Source: Fomitopsis serialis (Eukaryota > Basidiomycota > Agaricomycetes > Polyporales > Fomitopsidaceae). From it: a stretch of DNA of 64,000 bases. Location of the stretch: the NCBI RefSeq assembly GCF_022376445.1, contig NW_025954977.1, forward strand, positions 310,001 to 374,000, written 5' to 3'. This document shows, one piece after another, positions 35,813 to 47,877 of this stretch (the first letter of the stretch is position 1; each line of letters starts with the position of its first letter). The notes under the pieces are model-generated. The model ran no database searches. It was not told the origin of the DNA and worked only from the letters and a program-made list of their open reading frames with translations. A program made the translations under genes and the position numbers.

Positions 35813-38133
35813 GGAGGCGGGTGGCCTATCTCGTCCTGCGGCAGACATATCTCCTAGTAAGCAGAACCTTCGGAGATATGGTATAGCTGCGAGTGGTGTA
35901 CGCGTCAATCAACGACGTTCGCAACTTGAAGGGATCACAACATACGCTTTGAGCATTGTCGGTGGCCACAGGCCCACGAACGACAGCTGAGCTACAAGCC
36001 AGTTACTTAAAACGGCAGGCGTTCAACTTGACCGATGATCTCGCCAAACAAACATCAGCCACAACGCTTTCGTCGTCGCTACTCCGATCACTCGCTCAAG
36101 CTCGCTCCCCAACGAAACACTATATGCTGTCTTCTTAATGTTGTTCTCACCTCTCAGCCTGGTACTCGACCTGGAATACAGACGCATCGACTCATTGGAA
36201 CATGATCAATACGGGTATACAGATGAGTCTCATGTCTGCAGCCCGACTTTCTCTTGCGTCTCCGAGTCCGAGTTTATGGGCCTACATGGCGTTCTATCCG
36301 TGTTCGGGCAATCAGCAGCTAGAGACCTCTCTATCCAGGTCAAGACAGGCCCTCATCTACGTCAAATACCTTGGCAATGGTGGATTGTACACTCGTATGC
36401 ACGCGGACACGAAAATCTCGGATAGTTAAGGCCAGATGCTGGCAGCGCAGGCATACGGTGTACGCGAATCCCACATGGTTGTGCTGCACAAGCCAGTGAG
36501 TCGAAATGCCCACCTGTTCTGTTGCAAGTCAGCACCGCTGCTCAACCGTCTCACAGTGGAAGGCCACCGAATACGACAGTCCAAGGCCACTTGCCTTGTC
36601 CCCGTAGAGATTCCATCTCCATCACTTCATCGTGCTTGGCGAGTGGGTGGATGCGCCACGCATCGATTTACTCTATCGCTATATGTCCTCGTCCTGCAGG
36701 CTGTAGTGCACACATATTGACATCGCCCTGCGAGGCTTCTCAGAAGTCCTCCCGAAACTGCCCGACTTACGCGACTGGCAAGATGTAGACGAAGCGGAGC
36801 AGCCACTGGAGCCTGTTCATATCACGTCCCTGGTCTATTTTGGTTTCAGCATCCCTGGATCCCGAACCAATTTCTGGATGTTGGACATCCCAAAGGGGAA
36901 CTCTTTCCCGCGTACGACATCCATTGGCATGGCACTGCGGAGTTCTCGAAGACCTGAGCAGAGCTTCCCCTGCTCTGCGTACGATCGCCTCGGCTCCCAG
37001 TGCACACAGCTCTCGCTCACCTTGTCATCCGGAAGTAGGAAGTCAGTATTTCTGGTGTCGCCCGATTACCACTTCTGTATGAGGTGGGAATGGTCGGGCA
37101 GCTTCCATCGCGTGACGCTGTCCCGTTGCTTTGTCGGCTTCAACCATTCACTGCCCTCCGGTCGCTCACTATAGCTACTCCTACGCTCGCGAACATCCGG
37201 AAGAGCAATGGTAATCGGAGGTGGCGTTCGCCTGTGTCTCGCGCAGCGCCACGACGTTGACCCTCGACGTCCCGCGTGCGATGCTGTCGACTGTTTCACG
37301 ACTTCGGTCGGTGGTTCTCCTGTCGGTCGCTGGGGCGCATGCTGCCCTCACGTCAAACGCCTTAGGCTGGCCCATGCTGACGAGATCATGAAGTTGAGTA
37401 TACTGGCGTACCGCTGTAGATGGGCAAGATGTTGGGTATGCCGTTGGACGAAGTGGGTCTAGTAATGCTTGGCCGAGGAGATCCTGGTTCTTGCGTGCAA
37501 GCTCGTTCTCGAAGGAGACCGACGGTACCATCTAAGAGGTTGAGGCCTTCAGGATGAATTCGGTCTACCACGATACGTATTTGAGGTGAGCACCTGTCAT
37601 TCGCACGTTAACTGTTCCTATGTATCCTACATATGCATATGCATCACAGCTGACGTGTTGTTGCAGATGTATAGCCGCGGTATGCACACTGAAACTTGAG
37701 AACGCCTTTGGCCGCGGCGCTGGATTTCACGTGTCATGTATGCCAGTGGCAATGCCGCCAATCAGTTGTGCTTTTCCTGTGCGAAATCCGTCAGGTCCGA
37801 TACACCACTGCCTCATAGCCCCCTTCGATATTTAATCAGTTGCGAAGCGAGAATACGCACTCATACCCGACAACCTGTGGGTACATAGATGCCAACGGAT
37901 AGACGCGTGAGCAAAGAATGCGTGAGAGCTGTTCTGCCAGTGTACAGCATTCTGTTGGTATATCATCTCGTGAGTCCAAGTCCACTCCCCCTTCCACATT
38001 CTGACTTGCATTTGTGTTCACAGCTGTTCTTTTCTCTTCCAATCCACAAAGTGTTGCGCACACACCGGGGGAGTGCATCGCACTGATTCACTGTTAATCG
38101 CGAAGTCCATTCCAACGCAGTTCACGCGTCGTG
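35813..38133. other. 2.3 kb gap, no supported gene, possible relic
   Basis: The largest gap outside the repeat island. Short frames occur on both strands (36138-36425, 36436-36720, 37181-37531), but none carries a known motif. A plus-strand stretch around 36718-36850 reads DIALRGFSEVLPKLPDLRDW and EQPLEPVHITSLVYFGFS, which looks protein-like (perhaps a fragment of an F-box/LRR type gene) but has no intact start, stop or neighbours. Either a decayed gene or an unrecognised spliced gene is possible. Confidence 0.4.
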
Positions 38134-40796
38134 ATGGCAACTTCCGGCCCGTACTCTAGGCCTCCTCCCCCTTCGCGCTCCGCTATAAACCAACATACTA
38201 CCAAACCTACGAAGTCTCCAAGAGGTCAACCTCGACATGCGCTAGGTGGCCCACGCAGGATCCTCAGGCGGATCCGATCCATCATAGAGCACGATAATGA
38301 TCCGAAGTCGCGACTACGACAAAGCGCTGACGCACACGTGAGTGCTGGTACCAATGGTGCCGGCTCTCCAACGCTGTACTTGCATAACATCGGTGAGTCC
38401 TCCCTGAGACGTCGCACGTAATGCTGACTGAGTGGCTTGACTGTCAGGCGAGAATGAGGATAGTCTCTCGAGCGATTTGCTGCGGTCCATCTCCAGCGTC
38501 TTTGATCGAGACTCAAGCAACGGCAACGAGACCGGAGGCGATGCACCAGATGCATTCTGGGCTGCTCAGCGACGCGGCGACCATCATGCTTACGCGGCAC
38601 TGGCCAGCACGGACTCTCTGCCTCTGAGTATCGATGCAAGTGTGACGACGGCTTCCGACGTCACCGAGATACAGTCAATCTACTCCTTGAATCCTCTGGA
38701 CGGCGATGTATCAGTCAGGGTTGCAGATCCCTCCCTTCCTCCGGAATGGTTCCATGAGGTCATTCCTGAAGAGCAAGAGGAAATGGCCGAAGGCGCCTTT
38801 GCGGTGATACAAGTCCCAAATTGTTATCTCTACCACGGCACCCATGGATACAACGAGCGCAGCCCTGTGTGCTCCAGACAACAGGTGTGTGCTGTATGTT
38901 GCGTAATTCAGAGGCGTCAAAGACTAACATTATGATTATGAACAAGGTGCCGAACCTCTTACCGAGCCACACTGTTGCAGCATCTTCGAGTCCCTCATAT
39001 CTGATCGACAATGGGCTTCAAGGCCTTGCAGAAGACGCGAGCAGACTCTTCGAGTTCCTCGGTGCTGCCCAACAGGTGCCAGAGTCCGGGTCTAGTCAGG
39101 ACGTCATACCATCTCAGGCGTCCACTACTCAAGGAGTCCCCATGGTCTGCGTAGCTTGTCAACAAGCCGTACAGGAGGATAGTATCGTGCGTGTGCGAGA
39201 CGGTCGCATCGTACACCTCGAATGCTGTCTCGACAGTTATCCTCCGAGCTACTCCTCGACATGTCCCACATCCGACAGGCAGATCAGCTTCTCCGAGCCC
39301 TCACCAATGTGTTCTACCCCATGCACACCTGCTAGCCTCGATACGGGTTGGGCGAGGTCCAGCAGCTGGTCTATCCCGAGCCTTCTGATTCCGGACGCAC
39401 GTAACGCAACCAGACCACCCTGGCTACTTTCTACCCATACATCACCCCTCACATCCTATCTTCCGAGGACGCGACGAGTAGAGGGACCGAATATCCGCGA
39501 TCCTTACAGCACAGCGCCATTCGCTTGCTTGGCTCCAAGCGACATCTCTTTGCCTATAGAACTCTGGGAGGAAATCATCGACTCCCTCCTGGATGAGCCG
39601 GAGGCGCTCTTGGCATGTGCGTTCGTCTGCAAGGCGTGGTATGCTCGCTGCCGAATGCACCTATCACTGGGAGTGCTCCAGCTGGGTCATCGCCGCGACG
39701 TCGTACGATTGTCGAGATACGTTCGGGCCCACCGCGCGTTCGCAAGGCGAGAGTTCGTGACCGTCCAGGGAGATGCGGGGAGGTCGCTGTCTCACCTGAC
39801 GGCCTTCAGCGCGCAGTTGGCCGGTAGGATGCAGCGCCTGGAGTCGTTGTACATTGAACACGGTGTATGGCGAACCGGGATGACGGACGTCGGGTTCTTC
39901 ACGCGCGTCGCATCCTTCACGTCCGTCGTTCGGCTCACTTTGAACGACGTAACGTTCCCCTCGACTTCGATCTTCGCTCAGTTTGTCTGTGCTCTAGAAC
40001 AACTGGTCGAGCTGTACTGCATCAACAGCAAGACGATGAAGAAGCGCACTGGCCAACAGTTGTTTTTGCCCTTGAGGCGATCTTCGAGGCTGGCCCACTT
40101 CACTCTTGTGGGCTCTCAAGTGTACGACATCATTGGATTCTTCATCGCCAGCGACCTTGCTGCGAAACTCACGGACCTCACCTTGCACGTTGGCTATGTG
40201 GGCTATCGGCATTTCATGCATCTGGATGCTGTTGCGTACCGCGAGCTGCTCTGTGCCTGCCGGTCTTTGCGCGCGCTTCACCTGCAATCTCGCGACGTTG
40301 CATTGCCCAATACTGTCAGTCCAGATAATGTACTAGGTGTGTTCTGTTCCACAACCTTCGTGTCCTGGTTCCCAATTCACATCTTCTCTCCGCAGTACAT
40401 TACTTGAATGCGAGTACGAGGCACAACCTCGAGGCTCTCCATCTATCCATCGAGCCGCACCTATACGGCGACTACCGCTGCGGATGGATGGTCACATTCC
40501 TCTCGCACTTCTGCTCAGGCAGCACCGTCCGGGAACTCGACATTACATTCGACATCCAGGGCGAGACGAACGCGACGGCGCACAATCTACTCCTCGCCAG
40601 ACTGAGCGACGAGACGGACATGTCTTTGCTGGACAGGGTCCTCGCGACGAGGCGGTACGCGGGGCTGGAGAACGTCGAGGTCGTCCTGCGCGTCGGACAT
40701 TTGGAATCTCGACTTGTGAAATCTCGGGAGGCGCTCTGGGTTGAGCGTGTCGAGGGGCAGCTGCGGAATGTCCGCCTGCGAGGTATCCTGACGTGA
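38134..40796 (+). CDS. F-box/LRR-type protein with long disordered N terminus
   Basis: A probable SCF substrate adaptor. Four exons: 38134-38392, 38448-38887, 38947-40336 and 40396-40796, all GT-AG, clean frame, about 830 residues. The first 470 residues are Ser/Pro/Arg-rich and probably disordered (MATSGPYSRPPPPSRSAINQ), with one small Cys/His-bearing segment (VCVACQQAVQEDSIVRV..IVHLECC). The F-box follows: DISLPIELWEEIIDSLLDEP, EALLACAFVCKAWYARCRMH. After it come LRR-like repeats (RLTLNDVTFPS, LTDLTLHVGYVG, LRALHLQSRDVALP, LEALHLSIEPHLYGD, RELDITFDIQGE). It ends LRNVRLRGILT. The combination is typical of lineage-expanded F-box genes in Agaricomycetes; the target is unknown. Confidence 0.78.
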
Positions 40797-41193
40797 GTAC
40801 GCGGACTACGAGCGTGCGGCGCATACGAACTGAGCTTCCATGCATAGCGTACGGGTGAAGACGTAGTCGCTGAGGACGAACGCGGTCAAGAACGGACTAC
40901 TCCGCAATAGGTGCAGGACCGACACACTTCGCCATCAGCACTGTAGGCTGTGGGCACAACAGGCGGGTCTCCTTGTACACCTGTATGCATCAGCCACCTT
41001 CTCCTGGAGATGCATCCCTATCAAACGGTAGCTCAACTGTGCCCGAAACTCTCGTGAGTATGCAGATATATAGTGCTACAGATAGGGTAATACATACTGT
41101 GTATGATGTCCGTGATGGTACTGCCAGAGCATTATATGAGCGTATAGGCATAGCGACATGAAGGGACTGGAATATAACATAGAGTTCCAAGAT
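40797..41193. other. convergent intergenic region
   Basis: A 397 bp gap between two gene ends. The longest frames are about 60 codons and carry no motif. Nothing else is seen. Confidence 0.45.
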
Positions 41194-42078
41194 TCAACCG
41201 CTATTCAGAAGCTCCGTTACTTGTAATTCATGGGGAGCAAGGTCAATCGAGGCACCAACGACCTTGGGCGACTCCCCAGGCTTTGTGGACGCCATAGCGA
41301 GCGACGTCGAGGTCTGCACTTTCTGCGTCGCCTTGCCTGCTTTATTTGAGGCGGCTGATGCGGATGTCCGCCAGAGTCGCAGCTTCCCAAGGCTCAAGCC
41401 GAGTCTGAGCTGCGACGTCGACGCATCAGGATGTGATTGTGACTTCGGCATGTCTGGATGTAGCCGCCAATAGTACTGCTCCAGCTGTTTCCTGAAGCCA
41501 ACGTTGGGGGAGACCACACTTCGCTTGGAAGCAACAAAGCTGATGGATTGCGAGGGCGTCATGTTCGTCGTGGCCAGGATGTAGGCGCAGACAACTGTGG
41601 CTGAGCGGGACATGCCTACGAGGCAGTGAACCTGTTGGTGCGCACCGTTCGGTGGTGGAATGAGGAAGAGGTTAGGAAGAAAGCGCACCAGTACTGTGTT
41701 AGAGACGTTCTCGGAAAGGGCAGCTTTGATCCAGTCTGTGGTCTCATCGAGGTATCCCAGGATGTCTACCCCGACCTCGTCCCGTATCGGCACATGAAGT
41801 GTCCTGAGTCCCATGTCTTTGGGAATATTTGGAGCATCCTCTACCACGCTCAGAACATGTGTAACGCCCAGTTCTGTGAGCTGTGCGGGGTCGCGCGCAG
41901 TGAAGAGATTGGAAAGGTAAAGACGCGGCACGATGAGGGAGGCCTGACGGCCAAGTGTGAGGCGTTCGCCGGGCGCGATGGTCGACCCTGTCTTTACGAC
42001 GAGCCACGGCGGAGTCCTGGGCGCGGTGAAGGACAGCATAGCTCGCTGCCGCTGGCGATGATGGTGGTAGGTGGACAA
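41194..42078 (-). CDS. dual-specificity protein phosphatase
   Basis: A DSP of the cysteine-based phosphatase superfamily, which removes phosphate from Tyr and Ser/Thr (or occasionally from other phosphorylated substrates). Two exons: 42078-41689 and 41631-41194. Motifs: LIVPRLYLSNLFTARDPAQL, LTELGVTHVLSVVEDAP, TLHVPIRDEVGVDIL (general-acid Asp region), and the P-loop VLVHCLVGMSRSATVVCAYI with catalytic Cys at codon 41625-41623 and Arg six residues on. The P-loop only reads correctly after removing the in-frame intron (41632-41688). Retaining it would insert 19 residues directly before the catalytic HC. The C-terminal 100 residues are Ser/Ala-rich and probably disordered. The start at 42078 is the most upstream Met; MLSFTAP 39 bases on is an alternative. 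Confidence 0.85.
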   Translation of the reverse strand: MSTYHHHRQRQRAMLSFTAPRTPPWLVVKTGSTIAPGERLTLGRQASLIVPRLYLSNLFTARDPAQLTELGVTHVLSVVEDAPNIPKDMGLRTLHVPIRDEVGVDILGYLDETTDWIKAALSENVSNTVLVRFLPNLFLIPPPNGAHQQVHCLVGMSRSATVVCAYILATTNMTPSQSISFVASKRSVVSPNVGFRKQLEQYYWRLHPDMPKSQSHPDASTSQLRLGLSLGKLRLWRTSASAASNKAGKATQKVQTSTSLAMASTKPGESPKVVGASIDLAPHELQVTELLNSG

Positions 42079-42326
42079 GTCGTTGGCGATGACACCCAGA
42101 CGGGACCCAGGCGGTGGAGGAACATGGCCGTCGCGGATCTAGGATGATCAGGTCGCGTCCGATCGAGTCGGAGGAGATCGGTTCGGTTCGGTACCATAAA
42201 CATCGCTTCTGTCGGCGTCACGCTGCTTTCCGCTGGCCGCAGAGTCCAAGTCGCTGCGCTCGACACACGCGACGGCCGTCTCGCACTGTTCGACAACCTC
42301 GCACACAGTCTGCTAGACTGGACAAG
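42079..42326. promoter_or_regulatory. shared divergent promoter, phosphatase and CLC
   Basis: 248 bp separate the two divergent starts, so both promoters and 5' leaders must lie here. No TATA-like box or clear operator could be assigned. Confidence 0.4.
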
Positions 42327-45300
42327 ATGCGGTAAGTAATGGCAAGGGCATTGGATGCACCCCGAATTAACGAATGCATAGAGGATCCCGACCACGGGTC
42401 AAGCCTCTGGACAGAAACGGACATGCTCACAGCCCTTCTGACTACGACGCCGAGCAGCACGGGCTCCTTGATGAGGGATACACCAATGGACCGCTTCCAA
42501 CACCATTTCCGGGAAAGGGCAAGGGGCCCGCCTACGAAGAGGGCGGTGTGATCGACTGGCAACGCGAGGAAGCAGCTGAACGAGAACGGAAGCGCATCCT
42601 CGTCAATCACCGTGGCTTTCGAGGCCTAACAGCTAGATTGGCGGATGCGGGAAGTATGTGGCTAGTCATCATTCTGACGGGTTTGGGGATTGGGACGGCG
42701 GGGGCGTGGCTCGACGTGCTCGTGCGATGGTGCGTACGTTGTAATGTTCCCGCGCTCGCTCACGCATTCACGCGTCTTTTGTGTTGTAGGTTAGGTGATT
42801 TGCGGGACGGTCGATGTACATCCGGCTTCTTTTACAACGAAGTCATGTGCTGCAGTGGACTGGATCGTATGTGCTCATGTCTTGGATATTGGTAACTGGC
42901 ACGCTGACACGCAAGGATATAGCGGGCGAACTCTGCTATGAGTGGCAGACATGGAGCGAGTATTTGAACATCAGATGGATTATTGTTCAGTCCCTGCTGC
43001 AATCGTCTATTTACATCTTGCTCGCGGTACGTGGCCGGCCGCTACAATTCAGAGGTTGCCTATATGTATATTGTATAGGTTGCATTCGCCGGAAGCGCAG
43101 CTGCTCTAGTCAAATTCTACGCGCCATAGTGAGTGACCGGTATGTTCCACTCTGTCAGCTGTTCTTACCATGAATGATTAGCGCATTTCATACGGGAAGT
43201 AAGTTGATTGTCGATTCGCATACGCTACAGGATCCTGAAGTGCCTTTCTTTACAAGTTCCTGAGATCAAGGCCGTCGGTATACCGTTCCCTGTCAGCCAT
43301 GGTTACAGCTGAGATGGTCTTCGTAGATCCTCAGTGGCTATGTTCTGGATTCCTTCCTTTCTCCTTGGACTCTGCTCATCAAGGCGCTCGGGCTTGCACT
43401 TGCGGTTGCTTCAGGCCTATCTTTAGGCAAAGAGGTACGAAGGTAGTACGTCCACTCGTAGTGTTTTCTCTGAAGTGTGAGTTCGCAGGGCCCGCTAGTA
43501 CACGTCTCGTGCTGTTTGGCCCTTCTCCTCTCGAAAATGTTCAAGCAAATCCATCGAAACGAAGGTACGGCTCTGTTGACTATAATCCAACCCAACCACT
43601 GACCGGCCTCTCGTAGCCCGAAAACGCAAGATGCTCGCAGCGGCAGCAGTCGCGGGTGTCTCAGTCGCCTTCGGCTCGCCCCTCGGCGGCGTGCTCTTCG
43701 GGCTTGAGGAGCTCGACACGTTCGCGAGCGGGACGGACGTTATGTGGCGTGGGTTCGTTACGAGCGTGATCGCAGCGATGGCGCTACAGTATATCGACCC
43801 GTTCGGGACGAGCAAGCTCGTGCTGTTCCAGGTGCAGATCACAGACGAGACGACGGTGTGGCGGGCATTTGAGCTGGTGCGTGCTTTGTGCAGTCCGGCG
43901 CGGAGGTGTTGACCTAAGACGGCGATGTAGATTCCATGGCTGATCCTCTCTGTGCTCGGAGTGAGTTCAGACCGTCGCCTAATCGAGTTGTCTGCTCATA
44001 GTCGCTCAGGGCTTACTTGGCTCGCTCCTCATCAAGCTGAACGCGCGTATCGCAGTGTATAGACGCAACGGCGTCCTGAACAACTGGCCGACGGTAGAGG
44101 TCATCAGCGTCAGTGCAATTACCGCTGCAGTCTGCTACCTGGTGCGCTTTGTTCTGCTTCGAAAGGATCTTCGGCTGTTGACGCAGGATTCAGGTGGTAT
44201 TCCTTAGAGTGCAGTCGTCGGAATTGGTCGCGAACCTATTCTTAGAGTGCGATCCTATCAGAGGAGACTACCACGGTCTATGCAAGTGCGCGGGATTCAG
44301 CATATGCACTACTCGTGGACATCTAGCTGATGTCAATGTTGTAGCACGACAGCCATCTGGGCGAATGTCTTTCTGCTCATCCTTACGGCTGGCACGAAAC
44401 TGGTTTTCACAGCATGGACCTTTGGCATGATGGTGAGTGCATGCGAACATGCGCGACTGTGGACAACTGAGTTTGTGCTGCTGTAGATCCCGGCGGGTAT
44501 CTTCCTGCCCACGATTGCCATAGGTGCATGCCTTGGTCGCGCTGTTGGTCTTATCACGTATGCATTCATTTGATTGTATATTCTATGCATCGCCTGACCG
44601 CTACTGCTACTTAAGTCAGGGTCTGCAACGGGCTTATCCTCAGGCTTGGATATTCCTGTCTTGTCCACCGGAACCGAATGCACGATGTATCTCCCCAGGG
44701 TTCTATGCTGTGATCGGTGCATCCGCCATGCTCGGCGGTGTCACGCGAATGACTGGTGCGTCCCGTCTCATTTCCTGACGTCGACCGAGCTCGCTCACGG
44801 CCAACCCAGTCTCCCTCGTTGTCATCCTCTTCGAGCTCACCGGCGCACTCTCGCACGTCCTGCCCATCATGATCTCCGTGATGGTCTCCAAATGGGTGGG
44901 AGACTACTTCGGGAAGGAGGGCATCTACTCAATTTGGATCGCGATGCGCGCGTACCCCTGGCTGCCGCCGTCCGAGTTCCGCGACAAGGGCGAGACCGCC
45001 GCGGACGTGATGAAGCGCGCGGCGGACCTCGTCGTCATCGCGGAGGACGCGGAGCGGGGGTGCGAGCTCCAGGACGTCGACCAGGTGGTGCGGATGTATC
45101 GGTTCCACGGGTTCCCGGTCGTGTGCGGGGAGACGTTCGTGGGGTATGCGACGCGGGAGAACCTGAGGGCGGCGTTGGGTGGGTGCTCCGTCGAGTGCTG
45201 CTGCGCAGGGATTGACGGTTCTTTAAGATACGCTTATTGCTGAGGATCTTGCGTCCGGGCAGCGCAGGTGGTGCACATTTTTGGCGCGTCCTGAGCAGCC

Positions 45301-45579
45301 GGACTTGGTCGACTTGTCAGACGTGCTGGAGGACGCGGTGCTGCAGATGCGGCCGGAGATGCCTCTCGAGCTGGTCGTGAGCACGTTCCAGAAGCTGGTA
45401 CGCAGCACTCCTATCACAATTGGTAGCCAGTCTCACTGATCGTGATGCGGCAGAATTTGCGACATATTCTATTCTCGCGAGGGGGCATCTTGTGTGGCAT
45501 GGTCACAAAAACGGATGTCGTGCGACTCTTCACGGCACAGTTTCCCTACACCTCGGCGCTCTCTGATAAGGGCTGGTGA
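42327..45579 (+). CDS. CLC-family chloride channel/transporter with CBS domains
   Basis: A Gef1-like CLC protein that moves chloride across Golgi, vacuolar or endosomal membranes. About 16 exons; the first (42327-42331) holds only ATGCG. Order: hydrophilic N terminus, first membrane helix [49 protein letters not shown] then [40 protein letters not shown] with the gating Glu, [60 protein letters not shown] and [20 protein letters not shown]. Two CBS domains follow, ending [16 protein letters not shown]. The anion site reads HTGIPE rather than the textbook GSGIPE. One intron (after EIKA) uses donor GTCGGT. The frame is continuous when the acceptors are chosen by motif. Confidence 0.9.
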
Positions 45580-45694
45580 AGAAACGCTGCAAGTCTACGT
45601 TGCAGTATTTAACCTATCTTTATTATATGTTCTACGGGATTCGCGCATGCTATCGATGTCTATGGATTTCCGCCGTGGTGCACCAGGTTGGCGG

Positions 45695-46760
45695 TCACGT
45701 CCGCAAGATGTACAGGTAATAGTGGAACGCCTCGCCCAGCGCGCGGACTTCGAGAGTCGTACCAGGGCGGGTTAGGTACCGTTTGCGGAAGTGCGGCTGG
45801 CCGAAGGTGAGGTAGATGAAGAGGCCGCCGGGTTTTCGGAGAACGCTGAGGACGATGGGAGGGTTCGTGACTGGCTGGCTGGTTGTGGAGGGTGGAGAGA
45901 CGTACCGGAGGACTTCGTCGACTTCGCGATTGCAGTTTTGGATGACTTCTTCTGGAGGATCCTGTAGGCCGTCGGTTAGCAAGGAGGCTTGTCCCTGTGG
46001 ATGGATGCACATATACTGACCCAGACGTCCCCTTTGGCAGTCATCATCGCATCCATGGTCCCTGTGCGTGGCAATCGCTTTATTGGGGAGGGTGGTATGG
46101 GGTGGCTACTGAACATTACCTTTGTCGATCGCAACGTCGAACGAGTCCGAATCAAATGAGAGAGCCCGGATGTCCATTTCATGCCCTGCAAGGCTTTCAA
46201 TACGACCCGCTGCTCATATGGCGATGGCGTTCGTACATTCCATCTCGGACCGAGCCTCAGCATGTTTGCGCTTCATCTGCTCGACCACCACGCTGGAGTA
46301 CTTAGAACGGACTATGAGGTGAGGCACGCGGGGTCACGACTTTGGGGACTGGCAAGAAACGCACGTCGGTGTTGACAATGTTTTCATAGCCATCGTCATA
46401 CATCTGACACGCTGTTTGCAAATGCAAGAGACGACCCAGTAGCAATCGACGGACCTCTTCAGACAGCTTCGAGTTACCACACCCTAGCATTAGGATTCTC
46501 GCATTCTTGTCAGGTATGAGCTCTCTGAGGATGTCCGCTACATCTGCGTATGGTTTGAACCAATCGAACGATGTCTCGCCAGACTCTCTAGCACGCGATC
46601 AATGCACAGACCAACCTGCTCGAAAGTGCTGCTCACTGAGTGTATCTCTGGTCCCTGCTCACATGCACAAATTGTATTTTCGCAGCTGAACGCTCTGCGC
46701 TTACCAGTACTCCCTCGTGCCATACTCCTCATTCTTCTGCGGGAGAACGTCCGTGGACAT
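45695..46760 (-). CDS. class I SAM methyltransferase, EEF1AKMT4/METTL13-like
   Basis: A seven-beta-strand methyltransferase of the group that methylates lysines of elongation factor eEF1A; substrate inferred from family. Nine short exons: 46760-46705, 46654-46637, 46587-46455, 46403-46365, 46300-46237, 46185-46120, 46061-46021, 45961-45906 and 45845-45695. Spliced: MSTDVLPQKNEEYGTREYWD, QRYTQESGETSFDWFKPYAD, motif I NARILMLGCGNSKLSEEMYD, DGYENIVNTDYSSVVVEQMK, motif post I/II EMEWHEMDIRALSFDSDSFD, VAIDKGTMDAMMTAKGDVWD, PPEEVIQNCNREVDEVLRVL, RKPGGLFIYLTFGQPHFRKR. About 205 residues, clean frame. Exon 2 is only 18 nt. Its end lies 115 bp from the CLC stop. Confidence 0.88.
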
Positions 46761-46990
46761 GGCGAACAGCTGAAGGTGCACGACGCGGAGAAGAGCAGAG
46801 GTGCAGGCTCCGGAGCGCGCAGAGCGAGATAGCCGCAGCTCTGGGCTTCGGCCGATCGCACATCACATGGCGGGCCGGGCATATAATGCGGGGTAGCCGT
46901 GCGGGGCAGCCTGAGCTCGCGCGTCCCACCTCCAGAGCAACCATTCCCACCTGCTTACCTCTGCTTACAGCCCAATCCATTCAGTCGAAC
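46761..46990. promoter_or_regulatory. shared divergent promoter, methyltransferase and TMEM14
   Basis: 230 bp between divergent starts, with pyrimidine-rich tracts just upstream of the TMEM14 ATG (ctgcttacctctgcttacag), a common feature of fungal 5' leaders. Confidence 0.4.
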
Positions 46991-47463
46991 ATGGTAAGTC
47001 TTCCGTGGCTGTGAGTGTGTTGGGAGCCCGCTGAGACTCGCTTGGACAGTCTGCATACCCCGCGTACGTGATGGGCGGCCTCTGCATCGTCGGAGGCATC
47101 ACTGGCTTTGCGAGGACGCGCAGCATCCCGTCTTTGGTCGCAGGCGTTGGGTACGTGTTGCCTTTTCGCCAGGATCTAGGAATGTGTTGACAGTGCTGTC
47201 AGCGTGGGTGCACTGTACCTCTGGAGTGCGGACGGTATCCGTAGGGGCACGGCAAACAGCCTTGAGACCGCGCTGGGTACGTCCTCTCTTCGCATGTTTT
47301 TGTTAGCAGACCTTTTGACATGGCCCTCACAGGTGCATCTGCCATCCTGCTCCTGTCCTCCTTGCCGCGGGTCGCGAAGGGACCGATACCAGCCGTGCTC
47401 ACCGCGACGTCCACAGCCACCGCGGTGTACTACGGGAGGAAGGTGTACGCCCTCCAGCAATGA
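46991..47463 (+). CDS. TMEM14-family membrane protein
   Basis: A small hydrophobic protein of the TMEM14 (UPF0136) family; mammalian TMEM14C acts in mitochondrial porphyrin transport, but the fungal role is unknown. Exons: 46991-46993 (ATG only), 47050-47150, 47203-47276 and 47333-47463. Spliced: M-SAYPAYVMGGLCIVGGITGF, ARTRSIPSLVAGVGVGALYL, WSADGIRRGTANSLETALGA, SAILLLSSLPRVAKGPIPAV, LTATSTATAVYYGRKVYALQ, Q. Three to four membrane segments and Gly-rich helices match the family, and the length (about 102) is normal. Clean frame. The first-exon assignment rests on ATG followed by the donor GTAAGT and on the usual M-S-x-x start. Confidence 0.87.
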
Positions 47464-47877
47464 GCCCGCCCGGCTTCCATGTGCGTTGTATCATGCGTTT
47501 GTATAACAGTGCTACGCTTCGTGTCTCGCTGCAATTGTAATACCCCTGCTCTGTCATGCTATCCAGCCCGCATGCGACGCATCTCGGCTTCACGCCGAGC
47601 GCTCCAGTTCAGGCCAGGCCATGCTGAGTAGGATCATCCGGGAAGCGGGAGGTCCCTCTCATCAGAGATGCAATGATGCAATGCATATGTGCGTCCGATG
47701 TAGCATTCGCGAACTCGACCCCAACGAACCCTCCAAGTAATGATCAATGACCGCGCAAGCCCCGTTGCACGTGATCCCATGAGCCTTTGTCCCAGTCGTC
47801 CGCGCGATGGAACCGCTCTCCCAACATCACCACACACTCAATTGGTGATAGCCAACACACCGATGTTCACATGTCCC
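47464..47877. other. convergent intergenic region
   Basis: A 414 bp gap between the ends of TMEM14 and NDUFAF7. No motif-bearing frame; the plus-strand frame from 47740 is antisense to NDUFAF7. Confidence 0.45.

Noticed and set aside
41632..41688. Reading through the phosphatase intron as coding
   Set aside because: The open frame continues, but splicing gives the family-typical VLVHCxxGxSRS; the inserted RFLPNLFLIPPPNGAHQQV has no counterpart in the family.
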